Source of the DNA: Pseudomonadota bacterium
GTDB lineage: Bacteria > Pseudomonadota > Alphaproteobacteria > Rhizobiales > Beijerinckiaceae
DNA length: 5,553 nt
Reading direction: 5' to 3'
Assembly: GCA_028876585.1 (NCBI GenBank)
Contig: JAGWRL010000261.1
Span: forward strand, 1-5,553
Positions 1-4,754 of this stretch are shown piece after piece (position 1 is the stretch's first letter; each line of letters starts with the position of its first letter). Both the position numbers and the translations under genes were made by a program. The notes below the pieces were generated by a model. The model was not told the DNA's origin and did not search any database. It saw only the letters and a program-made list of their open reading frames with translations.

Positions 1-486
1 CGTGAACACCTGATCGGTCAGGTGCGCGAGATAGGCCGACTGGTAGCCCGAGCCGGTGCCGACCTCCAGCACCTTCTCGCCCTGCTGCGGGTTGATCGCC
101 GAGGTCATGCGGCCGACGATATGCGGGCCGGAGATGGTGACGCCCCAGCCGATGTCGAGAAAGGCGTGGTCGTAGGCGCGGCCCTGATTCTGCTTCAGCA
201 CGAATTTCTCGCGCGGCGTGCACAGGAACGCGCGCTTGTTGCGGTCGTCGACGAGATCCTCGTTGCGCACCATGGCGAGGTAGCGGTCGAACCGCTCGGC
301 CAGGAATTTGGGGTCCTCGCCGCGCTGCTTGACGCCCCAGTCGATGAAGGCCGCCTTGTCGCCGGCGCCCATCGGCGGCTTCATGTCGAAAGTGTAAGGC
401 GTCGGCACATTTGCGCGCGCCGCGAACGGCAGGGCCGCCGCGCCCATGAGACCGGCCGCGCCGGTCAGGAATTCTCTACGTCGCAA
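1..486 (-). CDS. Tat-signal protein-L-isoaspartate O-methyltransferase-like protein (3' end outside window)
   Basis: Only the first 162 residues are present; the gene runs off the left edge. Residues about 88-162 match the PCMT family, which uses SAM to methylate isoaspartyl residues and so starts repair of damaged proteins. Visible are TPREKFV (90-96), GVTISGPHIVGRM (115-127, the family's TIS-P block) and the SAM-binding motif I, VLEVGTGSGYQ (139-149). Unlike the usual cytosolic enzyme, it starts with RRREFLTG followed by a short hydrophobic stretch and an Ala-rich cleavage-like site ending near residue 25, which fits a twin-arginine signal peptide. About 60 further residues precede the catalytic core. 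The TTG start is forced: an in-frame TGA lies at 505-507, no other start codon intervenes, and GAGGAGG at 492-498 sits five bases upstream. It lies downstream of the L,D-transpeptidase gene on the same strand. The fold is confident. Activity, acceptor substrate and periplasmic location are inferred. Confidence 0.85.
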   Translation of the reverse strand, partial: MRRREFLTGAAGLMGAAALPFAARANVPTPYTFDMKPPMGAGDKAAFIDWGVKQRGEDPKFLAERFDRYLAMVRNEDLVDDRNKRAFLCTPREKFVLKQNQGRAYDHAFLDIGWGVTISGPHIVGRMTSAINPQQGEKVLEVGTGSGYQSAYLAHLTDQVFT

Positions 487-491
487 AAGGG

Positions 492-498
492 CCTCCTC
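492..498 (-). promoter_or_regulatory. Shine-Dalgarno site deciding a TTG start
   Basis: On the minus strand this reads GAGGAGG and is followed by five bases (CCCTT) and then TTG at 486-484. It is a near-perfect ribosome binding site. It supports TTG as the initiation codon of the methyltransferase-like gene, since no ATG or GTG is available in frame before the Tat motif. Confidence 0.8.
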
Positions 499-507
499 AG
501 GGAATCA

Positions 508-536
508 GGCGACGCCCGCCATCGCGGGGCGTCGCC
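508..536 (-). other. Intergenic hairpin between the L,D-transpeptidase and methyltransferase-like genes
   Basis: Bases 508-517 pair perfectly with 527-536 (GGCGACGCCC against GGGCGTCGCC with reverse pairing). After a one-base bulge two more pairs close a four-base loop. The stem is very GC-rich. It lies 60 bases past the transpeptidase stop and about ten bases before the ribosome binding site of the next gene. No T-run follows on either strand, so it is not a standard Rho-independent terminator. It could act as a processing or stability element, or as a weak attenuator between the two minus-strand genes. Function is inferred; the structure is read directly. Confidence 0.5.
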
Positions 537-596
537 GTGTAACGCAGATCGCGCGCGAACGCGACTGTCGTCTGCCCTAGCGGGGAAGCGTGGCGA

Positions 597-1181
597 TTAT
601 TGGTTTTCGAGCGGATTGTCGGCCCAGGCGCGCAGCGAACGGGCGTGATGGCGCTTGTGCGGGGCGTAGGCGAAGGCGGCGTCGCGATAGTGCTTGCGCC
701 ATTTGGCGGCGAGCTTGTGGCCGTGCCGGTGCTGCTCGCGCCCGGCGAATGCGGGTTCGCGGCCCGGCGGCGCGCCGGTGATCGAGATCGCCGCGCCTTC
801 CTGGGCGACCAGCGAAAACAGCGTCGCCGCGTTTTCCGGCGCCAGCCGGATACAGCCGTGCGAGGCGACCTGGCCGAGCTGGCCGGTGGCGTAAGTGCCG
901 TGGATCGCGTAGCCGCCGCGAAAGAAGATCGCATGCGGCATCGGCGCGTTGTCGTATTTGTGCGAACGCCAGTTGGCGTACATCCGCTGCGGTCGATAAT
1001 GCCCCGTGGGCGTGCGATGGCCGGGCCGGCCGGTGGAGACCGCCCAATCGTAATCGCCCTGCGACGACGCCACGTGCATGGTCTGCGAGGCGAGATCGAC
1101 ATGGATGCGCACCGTCGCCTGCGCCGTGGACGCTCCGACGAAGGCCGCGGCGACCGCGACTGGCCCCAAAACGAAACGCAT
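597..1181 (-). CDS. L,D-transpeptidase, YkuD family, with signal peptide
   Basis: This 194-residue protein belongs to the YkuD family, periplasmic enzymes that make 3-3 peptidoglycan crosslinks or attach proteins to peptidoglycan. Residues 1-22 look like a Sec signal peptide ending in AQA. The catalytic domain spans about 24-136. Its active-site motif is complete: His94 in the IHGTY block, then SHGCIRL at 107-113 with His108, nucleophile Cys110 and Arg112. The RTPTGHY segment (56-62) is also typical of the family. After the domain there is a basic, histidine-rich tail of about 55 residues (seven His between 151 and 179) that I cannot assign. The ATG at 1181-1179 is preferred over an in-frame TTG at 1202 because AGGAGG lies seven bases upstream of the ATG and the TTG has no such site. 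It is transcribed away from purE. Its leader carries direct repeats and a dyad. Substrate specificity cannot be told from the sequence. Confidence 0.92.
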   Translation of the reverse strand: MRFVLGPVAVAAAFVGASTAQATVRIHVDLASQTMHVASSQGDYDWAVSTGRPGHRTPTGHYRPQRMYANWRSHKYDNAPMPHAIFFRGGYAIHGTYATGQLGQVASHGCIRLAPENAATLFSLVAQEGAAISITGAPPGREPAFAGREQHRHGHKLAAKWRKHYRDAAFAYAPHKRHHARSLRAWADNPLENQ

Positions 1182-1188
1182 GTTCACC

Positions 1189-1195
1189 CCTCCTC
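1189..1195 (-). promoter_or_regulatory. Shine-Dalgarno site of the L,D-transpeptidase
   Basis: The minus strand reads GAGGAGG, seven bases before the ATG at 1181. It selects this ATG over the upstream TTG at 1202. The site directly abuts the end of one copy of the 11-base direct repeat, so anything bound to that repeat in DNA or RNA could affect translation. Confidence 0.75.
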
Positions 1196-1224
1196 GCGCC
1201 AAAATCGGACGATTCGCGCCAAAA
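1194..1224. repeat. Two direct copies of an 11-base repeat, 20-base period
   Basis: TCGCGCCAAAA occurs at 1194-1204 and again at 1214-1224. After one mismatch the match continues for two more bases. The 20-base period equals about two turns of the DNA helix, so both copies would face the same side, as expected of paired operator half-sites. They lie 13-43 bases upstream of the L,D-transpeptidase start and 118-148 bases upstream of purE. A GATTC at 1211-1215, the GANTC recognition site of the CcrM methylase in alphaproteobacteria, touches the second copy. The repeats are seen directly; a regulator is only inferred and none is recognised. Confidence 0.55.
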
Positions 1225-1241
1225 CCGCCGCTGCGGCGGTT
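1223..1241. repeat. Perfect dyad with 9-base arms
   Basis: AACCGCCGC and GCGGCGGTT flank a single central base. As RNA this would form an eight-pair stem with a three-base loop. Read on the minus strand it runs on as GGTTTT, which resembles a short terminator or attenuator in the L,D-transpeptidase leader, although the T-run is only four long. It overlaps the second copy of the direct repeat by two bases. As DNA it could equally be a binding site for a dimeric regulator. Confidence 0.45.
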
Positions 1242-1285
1242 CGCTTCGCCTCGACCCGCAAGCGCCGCGCCCGGCGTCGAGAGCC

Positions 1286-1314
1286 TTGCGCCGGCAAAAC
1301 CGTTCCCTTAAGCG
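1286..1314 (+). promoter_or_regulatory. Possible purE promoter
   Basis: TTGCGC at 1286-1291 and TTAAGC at 1308-1313 are separated by 16 bases (17 if the -10 is read as TAAGCG at 1309-1314) and lie 29 bases or less before the purE start. The -35 element shares the conserved TTG. The -10 is a poor match. It is the best sigma-70-like pair in this intergenic region, but GC-rich promoters of this group are hard to recognise by eye. Confidence 0.25.
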
Positions 1315-1341
1315 CTAAGCTCCTCCAACCCCAGGCGTTCC

Positions 1342-1845
1342 TTGACCCCCGTCGCCGCGCCCGTCGCCATCATCATGGGAAGCCAGTCGGACTGGGCGAC
1401 GATGCGCCACGCCGCCGACACGCTCGACGAACTCGGCGTCGAATACGAGGCGCGCATCGTCTCGGCCCATCGCACGCCCGACCGGATGGTCGAATTCGCC
1501 AAGGGCGCGAAGGCGGCCGGCTTCAAGGTGATCGTCGCCGGCGCCGGCGGGGCGGCGCATCTGCCCGGCATGACGGCGGCGTTCACGATCCTGCCGGTGT
1601 TCGGCGTGCCGTGCCCGTCGCGCGCTCTGTCGGGGCAGGACAGCCTGTTGTCGATCGTGCAGATGCCGGCCGGCGTGCCGGTCGGCACGCTCGCCATCGG
1701 CCAGGCCGGCGCGGTCAACGCGGCGCTGTTGGCCGCCAGCGTGCTGGCGCTCGCCGACCCTGACCTCAGCCGACGCCTGCAAGCCTGGCGCGACGCGCGG
1801 CGTGACGCGGTGGCGGAATTTCCTTCCGATGAGGGCGCGGCGTGA
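1342..1845 (+). CDS. purE: N5-carboxyaminoimidazole ribonucleotide mutase PurE
   Basis: PurE converts N5-CAIR into CAIR in cytosolic de novo purine synthesis, using the product of PurK. The 167-residue length is normal for a class I bacterial enzyme. Diagnostic segments are IIMGSQSDW (10-18, nucleotide binding), SAHRTP (41-46, with the conserved His43), [12 protein letters not shown] (66-77) and the [15 protein letters not shown] stretch followed by [10 protein letters not shown] (95-120). The start is TTG. A TAA lies in frame at 1309-1311 and no ATG or GTG follows it before the first conserved strand; the ATG at 1375 would cut into the GSQSD motif. The ribosome site is weak (AGG at 1333-1335). 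The stop overlaps the purK start in a GTGA junction, so the two are co-transcribed and probably translationally coupled. The neighbouring purK supports the class I mutase role rather than the animal-type carboxylase. Confidence 0.96.
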   Translation: MTPVAAPVAIIMGSQSDWATMRHAADTLDELGVEYEARIVSAHRTPDRMVEFAKGAKAAGFKVIVAGAGGAAHLPGMTAAFTILPVFGVPCPSRALSGQDSLLSIVQMPAGVPVGTLAIGQAGAVNAALLAASVLALADPDLSRRLQAWRDARRDAVAEFPSDEGAA

Positions 1846-2927
1846 TCCTGTCTCCCGGCGCCACCGTCGGCATCCTCGGCGCCGGCCAGCTTGGCCGCAT
1901 GCTCGCGATGGCCGCCCTGAAGATCGGCCTGCGCTGCCATGTTTACGCGCCCGAGACGGAGGCGCCGGCGCATGACGCGGCGCATGCGCGCACCATCGCG
2001 GCTTACGAGGATCGCGAGGCGCTGCGCCGCTTCGCGGACGCCTGCGACCTCGTCACGTTCGAATTCGAGAATGTGCCGACCGAGTGCCTGGAATTCCTGC
2101 AAACGCTCAAACCAGTGCGGCCGAGCCCGCGCGCGCTCGCCCTGACGCAGGACCGGCTGACCGAAAAGACGTTTTTGCGCGCGCTCGGGCTGGAGACGGC
2201 GCCGTTCGCCGATGTCGCCGACGCCGGCGCGCTGATGCGGGCGGTGCGCGAGATCGGCCGCCCGTCGATCCTGAAAACCCGACGCTTCGGCTACGACGGC
2301 AAGGGCCAGACCATGCTGCGCGAGGGCTCCGACCTCGGCGCCGTGCATCGCGCGCTGGGGCCGGGGCCGATGATCCTGGAAGGCTTCGTCGCCTTCGAGC
2401 GCGAGGTCTCGGTGATCGCCGCGCGCAGCCTCGAAGGGGCGGTCGTCGCCTATGACCTGTGCGAGAACGAGCACGAGCGCCACATCCTCGCCCGCACCCG
2501 CGTTCCCGCTCATGTCGCGCCGGAACTCCTGCCGCAGGCGCGCGCGATCGCGGAGAAGATCGTCGTCGGCCTCGATTATGTCGGCGTGATCGGCGTCGAG
2601 ATGTTTTGCGCGCGCGGCGCCGACGGCGCCGAGCGGCTGATCGTCAACGAGATCGCGCCGCGCGTCCACAATTCCGGCCACTGGACCATCGAGGGCGCGG
2701 AAACCTCGCAATTCGAGCAGCACATGCGCGCCATCGCCGGCTGGCCGCTCGGCGCGACGACGCGGCGCGGCGCGATCGAGATGCGCAACCTGATCGGCGA
2801 GGAGGCCGAGGACTGGCGCGACATCCTCGCCGAGCCCGACATGAGCCTGCATCTCTACGGCAAGCTGCAAACGCGGCCCGGCCGCAAGATGGGGCATGTG
2901 ACGCGCGTGTTGCGGCCGCCGGGCTGA
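1842..2927 (+). CDS. purK: N5-carboxyaminoimidazole ribonucleotide synthase PurK
   Basis: PurK is an ATP-grasp ligase that joins bicarbonate to AIR with ATP, giving N5-CAIR for PurE. The 361-residue protein is full length. The N-terminal Rossmann-like part has [12 protein letters not shown] (10-21) and FEFENVP (73-79). The central ATP-binding region has [10 protein letters not shown] (103-112), [12 protein letters not shown] (145-156) and the FEREVSVI strand (185-192). The metal and ATP site is marked by [17 protein letters not shown] (269-285). The C-terminal domain carries YGK...GRKMGHV (339-353). The GTG start at 1842 overlaps the purE stop by four bases and is preceded by GAGGG at 1831-1835 inside purE. 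Nothing looks broken or missing. No terminator is visible after the stop, so transcription may continue into the next gene. Confidence 0.97.
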   Translation: MILSPGATVGILGAGQLGRMLAMAALKIGLRCHVYAPETEAPAHDAAHARTIAAYEDREALRRFADACDLVTFEFENVPTECLEFLQTLKPVRPSPRALALTQDRLTEKTFLRALGLETAPFADVADAGALMRAVREIGRPSILKTRRFGYDGKGQTMLREGSDLGAVHRALGPGPMILEGFVAFEREVSVIAARSLEGAVVAYDLCENEHERHILARTRVPAHVAPELLPQARAIAEKIVVGLDYVGVIGVEMFCARGADGAERLIVNEIAPRVHNSGHWTIEGAETSQFEQHMRAIAGWPLGATTRRGAIEMRNLIGEEAEDWRDILAEPDMSLHLYGKLQTRPGRKMGHVTRVLRPPG

Positions 2928-2989
2928 TTTGCGCCGCCTCAATGCGGGCGCGCGCCGCTTTGGTCGAAATGCGCGGGGAGGCGCAAGCC

Positions 2990-3364
2990 ATGAGCAAACT
3001 GCATAAAGTGACGTTGAACGCCGCCAGATCGAAGGAATTTCCCGAGGGCTCGGCGCGCCACGGCTATGTCTTCGCCGCGCCGCTGACCGACGAGGGCAAG
3101 ATCGACGCCGCCGCCTGGCGGGCGCATCGCGGCGAGTGCTTCGTGCGCCGGTTCTGGGGCGACGAGCCGGAGATGCGCGGCCTGCTGATGCACCGCCCCG
3201 GCGGCCATGGCGGGGCCAACTGGACATTCGATCTGGGCGACGCGCTCGACGAGGAGGAACCCGGCTTCCGCTTCGCCGACCACGCCTTCCGCCCCGGCGA
3301 ATATGTGTCGCTGCGCGAAGCGGACGGGGAGTTGATGACGTTTAGGGTGGTTGCGGTGGCGTGA
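2990..3364 (+). CDS. Hypothetical protein behind purEK
   Basis: This 124-residue protein is not one I recognise. It has no signal peptide or membrane segment and is probably cytosolic. The middle (about 51-80) holds an aromatic- and His-Gly-rich run: FVRRFWGDEPEM, then MHRPGGHGGANWTFDL. An acidic patch, LDEEEP, follows at about 86-91. The last 25 residues (RPGEYVSLREADGELMTFRVVAV) look like two or three beta-strands joined by a turn. It is a real gene: GGGGAGG at 2975-2981 lies eight bases before the ATG, the codon pattern keeps high third-position GC, and the protein is not low complexity. In-frame ATGs at 2942 and 2969 lack a comparable ribosome site. It lies 62 bases after purK on the same strand and may share its transcript. 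Its stop is four bases from the ccmB stop on the other strand. No function is proposed. Confidence 0.8.
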   Translation: MSKLHKVTLNAARSKEFPEGSARHGYVFAAPLTDEGKIDAAAWRAHRGECFVRRFWGDEPEMRGLLMHRPGGHGGANWTFDLGDALDEEEPGFRFADHAFRPGEYVSLREADGELMTFRVVAVA

Positions 3365-3368
3365 AGGG

Positions 3369-4037
3369 CTATTCGCGCACGCCGCGAATCGCCGCCGCGC
3401 AGGCGAACGGGGCCGCGGCAATCGTGAACAGGGTCAGCCCCGCCAGCACCGCGAACGGCGTCGCGAACGGGACGAGGCCGCCCGAGGCGGCCGAGGCCGC
3501 CGCCACGCCGAAAATCAGCACCGGAATCGCCAGCGGCAGCACCAGCACCGCCATCAACAGTCCGCCGCGCCGCAGCGAAGCGGTCAAGGCCGCGCCGATC
3601 GCGCCGATCATCGTCAAGGCCGGCGTGCCGGCGAGCAGGGTCAGCGTCACCAGCCCGAGCGCCGGCCCGTCCATCGCCAGCATCAGGCCGAACAGCGGCG
3701 CGGCGACGACCAGCGGCAGGATCGAAGTCGTCCAGTGCGCCGCGCATTTGACCAGCACGATGGCCTCCAGCGGCGCGTTGGCGTGGCACATCAGGTCGAG
3801 CGAGCCGTCGTCCGAATCGGCCTGAAACAGCCGGTCGAGCCCGAGCAGCGTCGCCAGCAGCGCGGCGATCCACAGGATCGCCGGCCCCAGCCGGGCGAGC
3901 AGCCGCAAGTCCGGCCCGAGCGCGAACGGCATGATCGCGACGAGAATCAGGAAGAACACCGCGCCGACCGAGGCGCCGCCGCCGATCCGCCGCGCCGTCC
4001 GCCATTCCCTTGCGAAGAGGGCGCCGAGCGCCCTCAT
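3369..4037 (-). CDS. ccmB: Heme exporter subunit CcmB (cytochrome c maturation)
   Basis: CcmB is the inner-membrane permease of the CcmAB(C) ABC complex, which releases heme-loaded CcmE so that heme can be attached to periplasmic c-type cytochromes. The 222 residues match the family length. Six hydrophobic segments are visible at roughly 22-40, 50-68, 104-122, 126-147, 158-178 and 192-216. The family signature between segments two and three, RLFQADSDDGSLDLM (69-83), is intact. Its ATG overlaps the ccmA stop in an ATGA junction, with GAGGA about seven bases upstream, so it is translated from the ccmA message. The gene ends in TAG four bases from the convergent hypothetical gene. ccmC, which usually follows ccmB, is not here. 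Confidence 0.95.
   Translation of the reverse strand: MRALGALFAREWRTARRIGGGASVGAVFFLILVAIMPFALGPDLRLLARLGPAILWIAALLATLLGLDRLFQADSDDGSLDLMCHANAPLEAIVLVKCAAHWTTSILPLVVAAPLFGLMLAMDGPALGLVTLTLLAGTPALTMIGAIGAALTASLRRGGLLMAVLVLPLAIPVLIFGVAAASAASGGLVPFATPFAVLAGLTLFTIAAAPFACAAAIRGVRE
3371..3389. other. Hairpin at the convergent gene junction
   Basis: ATTCGCG (3371-3377) pairs perfectly with CGCGAAT (3383-3389) around a five-base loop. It begins two bases inside the ccmB stop codon and seven bases past the hypothetical gene's stop. It could help end or stabilise transcripts arriving from the left. It lacks a T-run on either side and also encodes the last residues of CcmB, so a terminator role is only a possibility. 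Confidence 0.25.
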
Positions 4038-4636
4038 GCGGCGATCCTCGCCCCTTCGAGCCGGATTTCGCGCGCCCCCTCAAGCCCGAGCGGCGCGTGA
4101 GTCGCGGCGACGACGATGCCGCCCTGCGCCAGATGCTCGCGCATCACCTGCGCGAACAGGGCCTGCGCGCCGACGTCGAGCGCGGTGGTCGGCTCGTCGA
4201 GCAGCCACAGCGGCCGCGGCGCGACCAAAAGCCGCGCCAGCGCGACGCGCCGCTTCTGCCCCGCCGACAGCGCGCGCACGGGGAAATCGGCGACATGGGG
4301 CAGCCCGAGCCGCGTCAGCGCGGGTGCGACCGGCGCCGCCTGTCCGCCAAGCAGGGCGGCCCAGAAGGCGAGGTTTTCCGCCGCGCTCAGCGCGCTTTTG
4401 AGCGCGTCGGCGTGGCCGAGATAATGCGTGCGCTCTTCCAGTTCGCCGCCCTCTAACGCGACGCGGCCGCCCGCCAGCGGCAGGAATCCGGCGATGGCGC
4501 GCAACAGGCTCGATTTGCCGGCGCCGTTCGGCCCGGTCACGACCAGCGCCTCGCCCGCGCCGGCCGCGAAGCTCAAGCCCGCGAACAGCCGCCGGCCGCC
4601 GCGTTCAAGCGTCAGGTTTTCGGCGATAAGGCGCAT
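4034..4636 (-). CDS. ccmA: Heme exporter ATPase CcmA (cytochrome c maturation)
   Basis: CcmA is the cytosolic ABC ATPase that pairs with CcmB; ATP hydrolysis drives release of heme-bound CcmE for cytochrome c assembly. The 200-residue length is typical. In order are Walker A GPNGAGKS (35-42), the CcmA-typical YLGHADALK segment before AAENLAFW (72-92), the ABC signature LSAGQKRRVALARL (123-136), Walker B LWLLDEPT (143-150), the D-loop TALD (151-154) and the switch histidine in ATHAPLGL (His180). All catalytic elements are present. The YLGH-ALK and AENL segments separate it from generic transporters, as does ccmB overlapping its stop by four bases. The ATG at 4636 follows AAGGGA. The gene is divergent from acnA, with 118 bases between the two starts. 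Confidence 0.96.
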   Translation of the reverse strand: MRLIAENLTLERGGRRLFAGLSFAAGAGEALVVTGPNGAGKSSLLRAIAGFLPLAGGRVALEGGELEERTHYLGHADALKSALSAAENLAFWAALLGGQAAPVAPALTRLGLPHVADFPVRALSAGQKRRVALARLLVAPRPLWLLDEPTTALDVGAQALFAQVMREHLAQGGIVVAATHAPLGLEGAREIRLEGARIAA

Positions 4637-4682
4637 GGTTCCCTTTGGCGTCGGCGCAAAGATCGGCGCCTCAGGACGTTAG

Positions 4683-4716
4683 TTGATGTAGCCCGCGCCC
4701 GCGGAATTATCTATAA
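4683..4716 (+). promoter_or_regulatory. Likely acnA promoter
   Basis: TTGATG at 4683-4688 is followed after 18 bases by TTATCT at 4707-4712. An overlapping alternative is CTATAA at 4711-4716, which would give a longer spacer. This is the only AT-rich patch in the intergenic region. Transcription would begin near 4720, giving a leader of about 35 bases. The opposite strand also shows -10-like hexamers here (GATAAT within TATAGATAAT), so ccmA could start from the same patch, but I find no matching -35 for it. Confidence 0.4.
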
Positions 4717-4743
4717 GCGCCCCGACAATTATCCCCACGCATC

Positions 4744-4747
4744 GGAG
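4744..4747 (+). promoter_or_regulatory. Shine-Dalgarno site deciding the acnA TTG start
   Basis: GGAG lies seven bases before TTG at 4755-4757. The TTG gives the expected aconitase N-terminus, and no in-frame ATG or GTG occurs between the promoter and this codon, so the short site fixes the start. Confidence 0.65.
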
Positions 4748-4754
4748 CAGCCCC

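Noticed and set aside
22..648. A 208-codon plus-strand frame over the methyltransferase-like gene
   Set aside because: The opposite strand encodes conserved PCMT motifs and a Tat signal with an excellent ribosome site. This frame has no recognisable domain.
1182..1202. A TTG at 1202 as the L,D-transpeptidase start
   Set aside because: It would add seven residues before the signal peptide, has no ribosome site, and competes with an ATG at 1181 that has AGGAGG seven bases upstream.
600..1763. A 387-codon plus-strand frame across the L,D-transpeptidase and into purE
   Set aside because: It is antisense to the YkuD catalytic motif, crosses the intergenic region and enters purE out of frame, which is incompatible with the real genes.
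1308..3227. A 639-codon minus-strand open frame opposite purE and purK
   Set aside because: It is an antisense shadow of two clearly identified genes. It is Arg/Ala-rich, has no recognisable motif, and spans a real gene boundary. Long antisense frames are expected at this GC content.
3064..4083. A 339-codon minus-strand frame overlapping ccmB in another frame
   Set aside because: CcmB in the adjacent frame has the family signature and six membrane segments. This frame is a low-complexity Arg/Gly/Ala sequence and also runs antisense through the hypothetical gene.
3351..4100. A 249-codon plus-strand frame antisense to ccmB
   Set aside because: It is dominated by Arg, Gln and Glu, with no motif or ribosome site. 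It is the mirror of the membrane-protein codons of ccmB.
4651..4670. A short repeat (TCGGCGC twice, 12 bases apart) and a five-pair stem in the ccmA leader
   Set aside because: The arms are short, GC-only and of a kind common by chance at this base composition. No riboswitch or operator pattern is recognised.
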